DNA of 64,000 bases, taken from Erythrobacter sanguineus. GTDB taxonomy: Bacteria; Pseudomonadota; Alphaproteobacteria; Sphingomonadales; Sphingomonadaceae. The notes below the pieces were generated by a model. It saw only the letters and a list, made by a program, of their open reading frames with translations, was not told the DNA's origin and searched no databases. A program made the translations under genes and the position numbers. This document shows positions 1-7,162 of this stretch, piece after piece; positions within the stretch are counted from its first letter, which is position 1, and every line of letters starts with the position of its first letter. The stretch is taken from the NCBI GenBank assembly GCA_945878845.1, contig CAMCUB010000014.1:1-64000 (forward strand), given 5' to 3'.

Positions 1-55
1 TATCGATCGCTGCGACAACTCGGTCCCGAAGATCCTGCGAAAGCGTTCGTGCCAT
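1..55 (-). CDS. IS630-family transposase, N-terminal fragment (runs off the window)
   Basis: Only the first 18 codons are inside the window. They read MARTLSQDLRDRVVAAID, which closely resembles the start of IS630-type (DDE, Tc1/mariner-like) transposases, where a helix-turn-helix follows this stretch. An AGGAGG-like ribosome binding site lies about 11 bases upstream on the minus strand. The gene is cut by the window edge, so whether it is intact cannot be judged. I could not identify the inverted repeat that should mark the element end between here and base 430. Confidence 0.6.
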   Translation of the reverse strand, partial: MARTLSQDLRDRVVAAID

Positions 56-432
56 CCATGCTGGCCTCCTGCCACCAGCACGAAGTCTGAATCACAACCC
101 CGCCGCAAAGGGAATCCCCGCCGAGTCAGTTCGTGTGGAAACCGCTCTAGCGACAATTCGGTTCGATCTAATGCCTTCCTGTGCTTCATTCCGCTGTCGC
201 CTGCGGGAGGGGTTAGGGGTGGGCCAGCGCGGTGCTTTCGGCACGCGGGACGCTCCACAAACCTGAGCGGAGGCCCAACCCGCTGCTACCACCTCCCCGC
301 CCCGGGCTTGACCCGGGGCCCAGCTTCCTTCCCGTTCGAGCGCAGAAACAGCGGGGTCCCGGGTCAAGCCCGGGACGGGGTGAGGGGGCGCGCCTTCACC
401 TTTTGCTCAGAACGTCAGGCTATTACGCCCCG
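56..432. other. Gene-free stretch, likely insertion-sequence end plus REP-like palindrome
   Basis: No credible coding region is seen on either strand: the open frames are short and made mostly of palindrome sequence. It should contain the terminal inverted repeat of the IS630-type element at its left side and holds a REP-like palindrome pair at its right side. Confidence 0.6.
290..385. repeat. REP-like palindrome pair around a CCCGGGCTTGACCCGGG core
   Basis: The left part contains CCCGGGCTTGACCCGGGG and the right part, about 30 bases further on, contains CCCGGGTCAAGCCCGGG, its reverse complement. Each core is itself palindromic and together they form a longer inverted repeat of about 32-base arms. 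The same core occurs again near base 46302, so it is a dispersed element. No RAYT-type transposase is present in the window. Confidence 0.75.
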
Positions 433-606
433 ATGGGCAAGCTCCATCATATCCGTAAAGGCAGGCCGAGGAAGCTCCATGAGGTCGAATGGACCGAGGG
501 CGGGCTGCGCCTCTCTCCTGCCCGGCGTATCGTGCAGAGCGACTGGTTCTGGCCAGCTATGCTGACCTTCCCGCTAGGCACCTTCCTGATCGTGTTCTTC
601 TGGTGA
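433..606 (+). CDS. Small membrane-anchored protein of unknown function
   Basis: The protein is 57 residues. A basic, hydrophilic first part (MGKLHHIRKGRPRK) is followed by a short linker and a C-terminal hydrophobic segment (about residues 39-57, ending FLIVFFW) that could be one membrane helix. The frame is open further upstream, but that extension runs through the REP-like palindrome, so the ATG at the RKGR-rich start is preferred. Its stop codon overlaps the GTG start of the DUF1294 gene, which suggests translational coupling. I do not recognise a family. Confidence 0.5.
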   Translation: MGKLHHIRKGRPRKLHEVEWTEGGLRLSPARRIVQSDWFWPAMLTFPLGTFLIVFFW

Positions 607-902
607 ACCCCCTCGCCGCCATCGCCACGCCGGCCAACATCCCCACCGCGCTGATCGCGATCAACTTCCTCGCGTTCGCCGCTTTCGGCCTCGACAAGGC
701 GCGGGCGGAAACGGGGGCTTGGCGGATTTCGGAGACCACGCTGCTCAACCTCGCAATGATCGGGGGCACACCCGGAGCCTATGCGGGGCGCGCGCTGTTC
801 CGGCACAAGACGAGGAAGCAGCCGTTCTGCAGCCGGCTCCACGCCATCGCCGTCATCCAGATCGCCATCATCGCAGGCATTGCGTTCGGGCTTGCCAGAT
901 AG
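603..902 (+). CDS. DUF1294 family membrane protein
   Basis: The 99-residue protein has the DUF1294 pattern: a hydrophobic helix, then FGLDKxxA, GAWRISE, a second hydrophobic stretch with GGTPGA, then FRHKTRK and a last hydrophobic helix. Members are small integral membrane proteins of unknown role, sometimes fused to a cold-shock domain, which is absent here. The GTG start overlaps the stop of the upstream small protein (GTGA) and gives the expected family length. Longer upstream starts would read through the preceding gene in another frame. Confidence 0.85.
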   Translation: MNPLAAIATPANIPTALIAINFLAFAAFGLDKARAETGAWRISETTLLNLAMIGGTPGAYAGRALFRHKTRKQPFCSRLHAIAVIQIAIIAGIAFGLAR

Positions 903-1098
903 AGCGCAAACACCGCTTTCCTACACGCTTTCAGAGGCGTAGCGTTCTCCGGTCATGCCCGCTGCAACCCCCTCGCCAACCCGTCAGCCGCGCGGCCTTG
1001 CGCCTGCCCTGAACGCGCGCGCGGGGGGAGAGAATTTTGCATTTATACTGTGTCTCATGTGTCTCCAACAGCCGCGAAGCTGAACAAGACGCGCCCGG

Positions 1099-1590
1099 TC
1101 AGGCCCCGCACCATGCCTTGCGTGTCCCGCCCCAGCGTGCGGCGAGGCCCTCGCGGACCAGGACGGCGCCGAGGCTCTGGCCGCCGCGGGTGACGATGCG
1201 CAGCTCGCGGCCGTAGCGGTCGCGGGTGCGGCCGTCGGCGGGGACGGCGAGGCCGAAGCGGCCCGCGTTGAGCAGCTGGCGCATCCGCTCGGTGGCGCGC
1301 TGGCCGAGCGCGCGCTCCTGCGGGCAACGGGGCTGCGAGACCTCGGGGGTGTCGATGTCGGCGATGCGGATCTTGGTGCCGCGCAGCCAGAAGGTGTCGC
1401 CGTCGACCACGCAGGTGACGCGCACCGGGCCCTTGCAGACGGGGAAGAGCGCCGAATGCTGCTCGCCGCGCTGATCGGGGGCGGACTGCGCCTCGCCCGC
1501 CTCGGGCCATAGCGCAAGCGCGGCGGCGGCGGTCAGAGGCACGGCTGCAAAGGCCGCAATGCGGCGCAGAAGAGGTTCCGGTCGTGTCAT
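1099..1590 (-). CDS. Secreted staphylococcal-nuclease-like (SNase/TNase) protein
   Basis: The protein is 163 residues. It has an N-terminal signal-like segment (about residues 8-35), then an SNase fold: VDGDTFW (63-69), RIADIDTPE (75-83) and RYGREL (125-130). R75, E83 and R128 occupy the positions of the catalytic Arg, Glu and Arg of staphylococcal nuclease, and D63/D80 fit the calcium ligands. It probably acts in the periplasm or outside the cell on DNA or RNA. The ATG chosen directly precedes the signal peptide; a longer start 22 codons upstream is possible but would put hydrophilic residues first. An FNR-type box lies 53 bases upstream, between this gene and the divergent DUF465 gene. Confidence 0.85.
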   Translation of the reverse strand: MTRPEPLLRRIAAFAAVPLTAAAALALWPEAGEAQSAPDQRGEQHSALFPVCKGPVRVTCVVDGDTFWLRGTKIRIADIDTPEVSQPRCPQERALGQRATERMRQLLNAGRFGLAVPADGRTRDRYGRELRIVTRGGQSLGAVLVREGLAARWGGTRKAWCGA

Positions 1591-1642
1591 GCAAGTATCC
1601 CGCTGGAGAGAATAGCGGGGAAGCATGACGATTCCAGCGAAA

Positions 1643-1656
1643 TTGATCGGGATCAA
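1643..1656. promoter_or_regulatory. FNR/FixK/Dnr-type binding box
   Basis: TTGATCGGGATCAA matches the consensus TTGAT-N4-ATCAA exactly on both half-sites. It lies midway between two divergent start codons (nuclease 53 bases away, DUF465 protein 55 bases away), a position where a CRP/FNR-family activator could serve either promoter. No such regulator gene is in the window. The site itself is visible; its use is inferred. Confidence 0.55.
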
Positions 1657-1710
1657 ACGCCTAGGGGTTGGCCCGCGCTAGGGAGGGGGCATCCAATGAG
1701 GGAGAACCTG

Positions 1711-1962
1711 ATGTCAGCCCATACGCCGCATGAACTCGCCGACGCCTTTCCGCGCGATGCCGAGGCGCTGCGCCGCCTCAAGGCGACCGACGCGCACTTC
1801 GCCCGCCTCGCGGCGCGGCATCACGAGGTCAACCGCGAGATCCACCGCATCGAATGCGAGACCGAGGCGGCGAGCGACGAGCGGCTCGAGGCGCTGAAGA
1901 AGGAGCGGCTGGGCCTGCTCGACCAGATCGCGGCAATGCTGGAGGAGGCGTCCACGGCCTGA
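1711..1962 (+). CDS. DUF465 (YdcH-like) small protein
   Basis: The 83-residue protein is almost entirely helical and charged. It begins with the HELADAFP-type motif, continues with L..TDAHFARLAARHHEVNREIHRIE, and ends with LKKERLGLLDQIAAML. This is the DUF465 pattern, a short helical hairpin of unknown function common in proteobacteria. The second ATG is chosen because GGGAGAA stands 9 bases before it; an in-frame ATG five codons earlier has no such site. It may answer to the FNR-type box upstream. Confidence 0.85.
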   Translation: MSAHTPHELADAFPRDAEALRRLKATDAHFARLAARHHEVNREIHRIECETEAASDERLEALKKERLGLLDQIAAMLEEASTA

Positions 1963-1969
1963 GGAGGGA

Positions 1970-2074
1970 GTCTTTGCTGCCCTATCGCTCCGCTACTTGA
2001 GGGCGTCTTTGCCGCCCTATCGCTGCGCTACGTGAGGGCGTCTTTGTCGCCCTACCGCTGCGCTACCTGAGGGC
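1970..2074. repeat. Three tandem copies of a 35 bp hairpin-forming unit
   Basis: Three consecutive units begin at 1970, 2005 and 2040. Each starts GTCTTTG(C/T)(T/C)GCCCTA and ends (T/G/C)TGAGGGC, with only a few base differences between copies. In each unit GCCCT and AGGGC can pair. The array starts 8 bases after the DUF465 stop codon and may act as terminator or mRNA stabiliser, which is inferred. Confidence 0.85.
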
Positions 2075-2145
2075 GAGCTTATGCAGGCGGGGCATGAGGC
2101 GATGTCCCGCCTGCAACCCGGCACGGCCAGCCGGCGTGGTGCGCC

Positions 2146-2334
2146 TTACTCGTGCGCGTCGACGCGCGGTGCAAGGCGGCGGTCGGTGCCCGAGCGACGC
2201 TCGCCCTTGCGGCGGTCGGGCTCGGCTGAGGGCTCCGCGGCGTGGCGGCGGCTCTCTTGTCGGCGGCCGCCTCCCGAAGGGTCCTGGACGCCGGACGGAT
2301 CCGGGGCGGGTGGTGTGCTGTCCTGGTTGGCCAT
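2146..2334 (-). CDS. Small hydrophilic protein with RRKGERRSGTDRR motif
   Basis: The 62-residue protein has a Pro/Gly-rich first half and a highly charged second half with the run DRRKGERRSGTDRR, a pattern seen in many small uncharacterised proteobacterial proteins. GAGGTGA lies three bases before the chosen ATG and decides the start over an upstream ATG. No fold, signal or catalytic residues can be recognised. It stands alone, convergent with the tandem-repeat region. Confidence 0.5.
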   Translation of the reverse strand: MANQDSTPPAPDPSGVQDPSGGGRRQESRRHAAEPSAEPDRRKGERRSGTDRRLAPRVDAHE

Positions 2335-2488
2335 GGTCACCTCTCTGGCTGCGCAGAATAGCACCAAGTGACTGGAATGACGACTGCGGGGTAACCCTCA
2401 GGCGCGTCATCCCACCAAGCCGCTTGGCCCCGCGCGCGCAAGCCGCTAGGGCGCGGCGCGAGATGCGCGAGCTCGCGCGCTGGGAACG

Positions 2489-3406
2489 ATGCCGGTGACC
2501 GACAAGATTGCCAACCCGCGGGCGGAGACGCCCGACCTGTCCAAGGCTGAAGTGCTGATCGAGGCGCTGCCCTACTTCCAGCGCTACGCTGGGCGGACCT
2601 TCGTGGTGAAGTATGGTGGCCACGCGATGGGCGATCCCGAGGCCGCGCGCGACTTTGCCGAGGATATCGTGCTGTTGAAGGCGGTCGGCATCAACCCGGT
2701 GGTGGTCCACGGCGGCGGCCCGCAGATCGGCCAGATGCTGAAGCGGCTCGGGGTGGAGAGCACCTTCGTCGATGGCCTCAGGGTGACCGACGAGGCCACC
2801 GCCAAGGTCGCCGAGATGGTGCTCTCGGGCGCGATCAACAAGGAGCTGGTCGGCTGGATCGCGGCCGCCGGGGGCAAGGCGATCGGCATCTCGGGCAAGG
2901 ACGGCGGGCTGGTCACCGCGCGCAAGGTGAGCCGCACCACCCGCGATCCCGACAGCAATATCGAGCAGGTGGTCGACCTCGGCTTCGTCGGCGAGCCGGC
3001 GGCGGTCGACACCTCCGTCATCGACACGATGGTGGGCGCAGGGATGATCCCGGTGATCGCCCCCATCGCCCCCGGAGAGGACGGGGCGACCTACAACATC
3101 AACGCCGACACCATGGCAGGCGCGATCGCGGCGGCGTTGGGCGCGGCGCGGCTGTTCCTGCTGACCGACGTTCCGGGCGTGCTGGACGCGGACGGAGCGC
3201 TGCTCACCGATCTTACTCCCGCCGACATCGCCAAGCTGCGCGAGGACGGCGTGATCCGCGGCGGGATGGTGCCCAAGCTCGAAACCTGCGTCGCCGCGGT
3301 GCAGGCGGGCTGCGAGGCGGCGGTGGTGCTCGATGGCCGGGTGGGCCATGCGATGCTGCTCGAATTCTTCACCGCCCGCGGCGCGGGCACGCTGGTGCGG
3401 GCCTGA
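2489..3406 (+). CDS. argB: Acetylglutamate kinase
   Basis: The 305-residue enzyme phosphorylates N-acetyl-L-glutamate with ATP, the second step of the acetylated ornithine/arginine pathway, in the cytoplasm. The amino-acid-kinase fold is clear: VVKYGGHAM (about 39-47), [10 protein letters not shown] (71-80), the substrate-side segment [22 protein letters not shown] and LLTDVPGVL. Length and order fit the long, arginine-sensitive ArgB type, which has an extra N-terminal helix (here about residues 1-35). It is the first gene of a plus-strand series leading to folD, but a hairpin and 121 bases separate it from the next gene, so shared transcription is uncertain. Confidence 0.95.
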   Translation: MPVTDKIANPRAETPDLSKAEVLIEALPYFQRYAGRTFVVKYGGHAMGDPEAARDFAEDIVLLKAVGINPVVVHGGGPQIGQMLKRLGVESTFVDGLRVTDEATAKVAEMVLSGAINKELVGWIAAAGGKAIGISGKDGGLVTARKVSRTTRDPDSNIEQVVDLGFVGEPAAVDTSVIDTMVGAGMIPVIAPIAPGEDGATYNINADTMAGAIAAALGAARLFLLTDVPGVLDADGALLTDLTPADIAKLREDGVIRGGMVPKLETCVAAVQAGCEAAVVLDGRVGHAMLLEFFTARGAGTLVRA

Positions 3407-3431
3407 TCGCGGGGAACCGGGGCTGGCGCGA

Positions 3432-3455
3432 GGCGTATTAACAGGCTAATACGCC
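3432..3455. terminator. Perfect 9 bp stem-loop downstream of argB
   Basis: GGCGTATTA and TAATACGCC form a perfect nine-base-pair stem with a six-base loop, 26 bases after the argB stop codon. No thymine tract follows on the plus strand, so it is at best an imperfect intrinsic terminator. An operator role is also possible, because the next gene starts 73 bases later. Confidence 0.5.
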
Positions 3456-3527
3456 TACCAAGGGACAAGACCGGGCGCAGGCCAGCCACACGGCACGCCG
3501 CCGCCCCTGTTACGGAAACGGATCGCA

Positions 3528-3809
3528 ATGACTCAGGCATTGGTTGATATTCTCGGCATGGTGATCAGCACGGCCAACATGCTGCTGATCATCTGGTTCA
3601 TCATCGGCTTGCTGTTCGCCTTCAACGTGGTGAGCCCCAGCAACCAGTTCGTCTTCGCGGTGCACGATGCGCTCTCGCGCCTGTTCGAGCCGGTGCTGCG
3701 CCCGATCCGGCGCATCATGCCCGATACCGGCGCGATCGACTTCTCGCCGATGGTGTTCATGATCCTGCTGGCGGCAGTCTCGCGGATCGTGCAGGGCCTC
3801 GCCTACTGA
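3528..3809 (+). CDS. YggT family integral membrane protein
   Basis: The 93-residue protein has two hydrophobic helices (about residues 8-33 and 70-90) around a conserved central part, [23 protein letters not shown], which is the YggT signature P-R-I-P-x-x-G-x-x-D-x-S-P. YggT proteins are small inner-membrane proteins of uncertain role, linked in some bacteria to osmotic tolerance and division-site genes. The stop codon shares one base with the ATG of folD, so the two are translated together. Confidence 0.9.
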   Translation: MTQALVDILGMVISTANMLLIIWFIIGLLFAFNVVSPSNQFVFAVHDALSRLFEPVLRPIRRIMPDTGAIDFSPMVFMILLAAVSRIVQGLAY

Positions 3810-4705
3810 TGGGCGAGGCGCTGCGGATCGACGGCAAGGCCTTTGCCGAAAGCCTGCGGGCACGGATCGGCGCGGCGGCGGCGGACTTTGCCCATGCGGC
3901 CGCGCGCCGTCCGGGCCTCGCCGTGGTGCTGGTCGGCGATGATGCGGCGAGCCAGGTCTATGTCGGCGCCAAGGGCCGGGCCTGCGAGGAAGCGGGCATC
4001 GCCAGTTTCGAGCATCGCCTGCCCGCCGCCACCTCCGCAGCCGAGCTGCTGACGCTGGTCGAGCGGCTCAACCGCGACCCCGAGGTTGACGGCATCCTGG
4101 TGCAGCTGCCGCTCCCCCAAGGGCTCGACGAGCAGGCGGTGATCGCCGCGATCGATCCCGACAAGGATGTCGACGGGTTCCATGTGATCAACGCAGGCCG
4201 CCTTGCGGTCGGGCAGGAGGGCTTTGTCCCCTGCACGCCGCTCGGGTGCCTGATGCTGTTGCAGGATCACCTCGGCGACCTGAGCGGGCTCGAGGCGGTG
4301 GTGATCGGGCGCTCGAACATTGTCGGCAAGCCGATGGCGCAGCTGCTGACTGACGCGAACGCGACCGTCACGCTCGCGCACAGCCGCACGCGCAACCTCG
4401 CCGAGGTGGTGCGTCGCGCCGATATTGTCGTTGCCGCGGTGGGCCGTCCGGAGATGGTGCGCGGGGACTGGATCAAGCCGGGCGCGATCGTGATCGACGT
4501 CGGCATCAACCGCTTGGCCCCCACCGACGACAAGCCCAAGGGCCGGCTGGTGGGCGATGTCGCCTTCACCGAGGCCGCCGCGGTCGCGGGCGCGATCACC
4601 CCGGTGCCGGGCGGGGTCGGGCCGATGACGATTGCGGTGCTGCTCCGCAACACACTGGTCGCAGCGCATCGCCACGCCGGAATGGAGCCGCCCGAGGGAT
4701 TATGA
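3809..4705 (+). CDS. folD: Bifunctional methylenetetrahydrofolate dehydrogenase / methenyltetrahydrofolate cyclohydrolase
   Basis: The 298-residue cytoplasmic enzyme interconverts 5,10-methylene-THF, 5,10-methenyl-THF and 10-formyl-THF and supplies one-carbon units. The catalytic YxxxK is Y51-K55 (YVGAK). The family signature [26 protein letters not shown] begins near residue 105, and the Rossmann segment GRSNIVGKP lies near residue 170. PGGVGPMT near the C-terminus closes the cofactor site. The ATG overlaps the YggT stop (TGATG) and the gene ends in an ATGA overlap with the lipoprotein gene. Confidence 0.95.
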   Translation: MGEALRIDGKAFAESLRARIGAAAADFAHAAARRPGLAVVLVGDDAASQVYVGAKGRACEEAGIASFEHRLPAATSAAELLTLVERLNRDPEVDGILVQLPLPQGLDEQAVIAAIDPDKDVDGFHVINAGRLAVGQEGFVPCTPLGCLMLLQDHLGDLSGLEAVVIGRSNIVGKPMAQLLTDANATVTLAHSRTRNLAEVVRRADIVVAAVGRPEMVRGDWIKPGAIVIDVGINRLAPTDDKPKGRLVGDVAFTEAAAVAGAITPVPGGVGPMTIAVLLRNTLVAAHRHAGMEPPEGL

Positions 4706-5484
4706 AACGCACCCGCCTGCTTGTCGCCGCCGCGCTCTGCGTCAGTCTCACCGCATGTGCGGGGAGCGGCGGGCCGCCCAAGCCGACCAAGCGGCAGGTG
4801 GCGATGATCGACCGCGCGCTCGCGACCGCCCCGGGGGCCGCGCAGCCGAGCACCATCGTCGCCGCCGAGATCGCCTTTGCCCGCGACGCGCAGGAACTGG
4901 GCCAGTGGACCGCCTTTGCCAAGTATGCCGCACCGGGGGCGCTGCTCCACGGCAGCAAGGGACCCTTCGAAATCGCGCCGTGGCTGGCGACCCAGAGCAA
5001 TCCTCCGCAAGCCGTCCAGTGGAAGGCGCGCACCGTGGTGATGAGCTGCGACGGCGCGGTCGCGGTCAGCCAAGGCCGTCTGCGCGAACCCGATGGCACG
5101 GTCGGCAATTTCGTCACCGTGTGGGAGCGGCAGCCTGACGGGCGCTACCTCTATGTCTTCGACGTTGGTGGGGCCGACGTGCCGCAGCCCCCGCCGCCTG
5201 CACCCCCTGTGGAAGCGCAGCCGGGCGACATCGTCGTGACCGAGATTGACGCGATCCAGGGCCTCGTAGCCAGCTGCCCGCGCCCCGGCACCCCAGTGCC
5301 ACCGCCGCCGCCGATCTCGCTCGGCGAGGACGGCAAGACCGAGGCACACCTCTCGCGCGACACCACGCTGCGCTGGCGCTGGGAGCACCGGGCGGACGGC
5401 ACGCGCTATATCCTCGCGGAATACTTCTATCAGGGCCGTTGGTTGACCGGGATCGAACAAAGCCTTGTGCCGATCGGCAATTGA
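4702..5484 (+). CDS. Putative lipoprotein with NTF2-like (DUF4440-type) domain
   Basis: The 260-residue protein starts with a lipoprotein signal ([19 protein letters not shown]), so Cys19 is probably lipidated. Residues about 30-150 look like an NTF2/DUF4440 fold: [18 protein letters not shown], then a segment ending in a V.QG.L motif and [14 protein letters not shown] proline-rich linker follows (about 155-170 and 195-205), then a charged C-terminal domain. The start overlaps the folD stop by four bases. No catalytic function can be given; proteins of this type are often found near folD in sphingomonads, which is my recollection and not checked. Confidence 0.6.
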   Translation: MKRTRLLVAAALCVSLTACAGSGGPPKPTKRQVAMIDRALATAPGAAQPSTIVAAEIAFARDAQELGQWTAFAKYAAPGALLHGSKGPFEIAPWLATQSNPPQAVQWKARTVVMSCDGAVAVSQGRLREPDGTVGNFVTVWERQPDGRYLYVFDVGGADVPQPPPPAPPVEAQPGDIVVTEIDAIQGLVASCPRPGTPVPPPPPISLGEDGKTEAHLSRDTTLRWRWEHRADGTRYILAEYFYQGRWLTGIEQSLVPIGN

Positions 5485-5511
5485 TGTGAGGGGCTCCGAG
5501 AGCCTTCCGCC

Positions 5512-6141
5512 ATGCTGACAGAAACCTTCCTTTCCGCCTTCGTCACCCTGTTCGTGGTGATCGACCCGCCCGGGTGCGCGCCGATCTATGCCGGGCTGAC
5601 CAAGGGCGCCAGCACCGCGCAGGCGAGCAGCATGGCCCTGCGCGCGACCGGGATCGCCAGCGTCATCCTGCTGATCTTTGCATTGTTCGGGCAGGAACTG
5701 CTCGGCGCGCTGCATATCGAGCTGAACTCGTTCCGCATCGCGGGCGGGCTGATGCTGTTCTTCATCGCCTTCGACATGGTGTTCGAAAAGCGCACCGAGC
5801 GCCGCGAGCAGCGCGCCGAGAAGGTCGCGGCGACCCCGGAGATCGAGGACGTCTCGGTCTTCCCGATGGCAATGCCGATGCTGGCCGGGCCGGGCGCGAT
5901 CGCGGCGGTGATGCTGCTGATGAACGAGGCCGACGGGAACTTGCCCGAGCAAGGCCAGATCCTCGCCGCGCTGGCCGCGGTGCTGGCGATCACCGCGGCC
6001 GCGCTGGTCGCCGCCGGCCCGCTGATCCGCCTGCTCGGCGACAAGGTCGAGGCGGTCATCACCCGGCTGCTCGGGGTGCTGCTGGCGGCGCTCGCGGCGC
6101 AATATGTGATCGACGGATTGAAGGGCAGCTTCGGGCTCTAG
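5512..6141 (+). CDS. MarC family membrane protein
   Basis: The 209-residue protein has about six hydrophobic helices, with the MarC features FVVIDPPGCAPIY near the N-terminus, the central charged loop after FDMVFEKRTERREQ, and MAMPMLAGPGAIAA. MarC proteins (UPF0056) are inner-membrane proteins; despite the name, a role in antibiotic resistance was not confirmed in E. coli. It starts 27 bases after the lipoprotein gene on the same strand. Confidence 0.9.
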   Translation: MLTETFLSAFVTLFVVIDPPGCAPIYAGLTKGASTAQASSMALRATGIASVILLIFALFGQELLGALHIELNSFRIAGGLMLFFIAFDMVFEKRTERREQRAEKVAATPEIEDVSVFPMAMPMLAGPGAIAAVMLLMNEADGNLPEQGQILAALAAVLAITAAALVAAGPLIRLLGDKVEAVITRLLGVLLAALAAQYVIDGLKGSFGL

Positions 6142-6170
6142 CCCGCTGTGCCCTTTTGGGGGGAGCGCGC

Positions 6171-6365
6171 ATGGCGAAGAAGAAGGTGATCGTCGAAGGT
6201 GGGGGCGCCAACCTCTACTATGTCTCTGAAAGCAATGGCTGGATTTACGTCTACAAGGGATCGGTCTGGGGCAGCGACACCCAGATCGGCAAGACCCGCG
6301 ACATGCGCGATGCGATTGCGGTGATCGAGAACCATGCAGGCCGCCGCGTGAAGAGTATCGGCTAA
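6171..6365 (+). CDS. Small hypothetical protein, weakly DUF2188-like
   Basis: The 64-residue protein begins MAKKKVIVEGG and contains YYVSESNGWIYVYKG followed by KTRDMRDAIAVIENHAG. A short beta-rich part followed by one helix is reminiscent of DUF2188 proteins, but the match is weak. GGGGGG upstream of the ATG acts as a strong ribosome binding site. It lies 29 bases after the MarC gene and 80 bases before the promoter of the Ter operon. Confidence 0.6.
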   Translation: MAKKKVIVEGGGANLYYVSESNGWIYVYKGSVWGSDTQIGKTRDMRDAIAVIENHAGRRVKSIG

Positions 6366-6445
6366 CCCGATTTTCGAGGCGCCAGCCTTAACAAAAACGT
6401 AACGATAACAGCACTAAGCCCTCGGCAATCCCTTCGGGCGTGGGG

Positions 6446-6492
6446 TTGACACCCTTCCGGCCTTCGGGGATATCCTGTCTCAGAACGAGACA
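6446..6492 (+). promoter_or_regulatory. Predicted promoter and operator-like inverted repeat of the Ter operon
   Basis: TTGACA (6446-6451) is followed, 17 bases later, by GATATC (6469-6474), a plausible housekeeping -35/-10 pair. Directly after it, TGTCTC-N5-GAGACA (6476-6492) is a perfect six-base inverted repeat that would overlap the transcription start. It is placed as a repressor operator would be, or it forms a hairpin at the 5' end of the mRNA. The first terD start lies 24 bases further on. Confidence 0.5.
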
Positions 6493-6515
6493 GATCGCAG
6501 CGTCGCGGGGGATCA

Positions 6516-7097
6516 GTGGGAATATCGCTCCAGAAGAGCCAGTCGGTCAGCCTCGCCAAAGAGGCCCCGCACGGGTTGTCCCAGATCAGCCTCGGGGTGG
6601 GCTGGGACGTCGCCAAGAAGGGCTTTTTCGGAGGCCTGCTGGGCGGCAGCGGCGACATCGATCTCGACGCTTCGTGCATCACCTTCGATGCCGACATGGC
6701 CGTGCTCGAACAGGTGTGGTTCGGCAAGCTCGCCAATGCCGCCGGGACGATCCGCCATAGCGGCGATAATCTCACCGGTGAGGGTGACGGCGATGACGAG
6801 AGCATCGCGATCGAACTCGACCGGCTCGACCCGCGGGTCGAACACATCGTGCTCACCGTGAACTCCTTCCGCGGGCAGACCTTCGACAAGGTCGCCAATG
6901 CCTTTGGCCGGGTGGTCGACAAGAAAAGCGGGCGCGAGCTGGCGCGGTTCGACATCTCGGATTCGGGCCCGCATACCGGGCTGATCCTCGCCCGCCTGTC
7001 GCGCGCCGGGGGCGCGTGGGACTTCAAGGCAATCGGGACACGCACCGAAGGGCGCACCGTCCACGATCTCACCGCGCCCGCGCGCGCCATTCTTTGA
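6516..7097 (+). CDS. terD: TerD family stress protein (first of the operon)
   Basis: The 193-residue protein begins with the TerD pattern ISLQKSQSVSLAKEAPHGL and has the calcium-binding core IDLDASCITFD and [13 protein letters not shown]. An insertion, KKGFFGGLLGG, before the DLDAS motif is shared with the TerA-like protein downstream and distinguishes it from the two other TerD proteins of this operon. TerD domains bind calcium and mark stress systems acting at the inner side of the membrane. The GTG start has GCGGGGG upstream and no better ATG exists. It leads a run of twelve plus-strand genes. Confidence 0.9.
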   Translation: MGISLQKSQSVSLAKEAPHGLSQISLGVGWDVAKKGFFGGLLGGSGDIDLDASCITFDADMAVLEQVWFGKLANAAGTIRHSGDNLTGEGDGDDESIAIELDRLDPRVEHIVLTVNSFRGQTFDKVANAFGRVVDKKSGRELARFDISDSGPHTGLILARLSRAGGAWDFKAIGTRTEGRTVHDLTAPARAIL

Positions 7098-7111
7098 TCT
7101 GAACCGATTGG

Positions 7112-7139
7112 GCCGCTGCGCGAGGGGCGCAGCGGGCCT
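7112..7139 (+). other. Intercistronic GC-rich hairpin
   Basis: GGCCGCTGCGC and GCGCAGCGGGCC pair with one bulge around a short loop, between the first terD and the TerA-like gene. There is no thymine tract, so it is not a classical terminator. It may stabilise or segment the operon mRNA. Confidence 0.45.
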
Positions 7140-7162
7140 TCCAAGACCTGGAGCATATTCGC

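Noticed and set aside
1963..2145. CRISPR-like array
   Set aside because: The three 35-base units follow each other without spacers, and no cas genes are present.
2063..3349. Long minus-strand open frame (428 codons) opposite argB
   Set aside because: It is antisense to a complete acetylglutamate kinase with all motifs. Its composition (His-, Arg-, Asp-rich) is that of a shadow frame in GC-rich DNA.
4267..6102. Minus-strand frame of 611 codons
   Set aside because: It runs antisense through folD, the lipoprotein and marC genes and shows no domain. Shadow frame.
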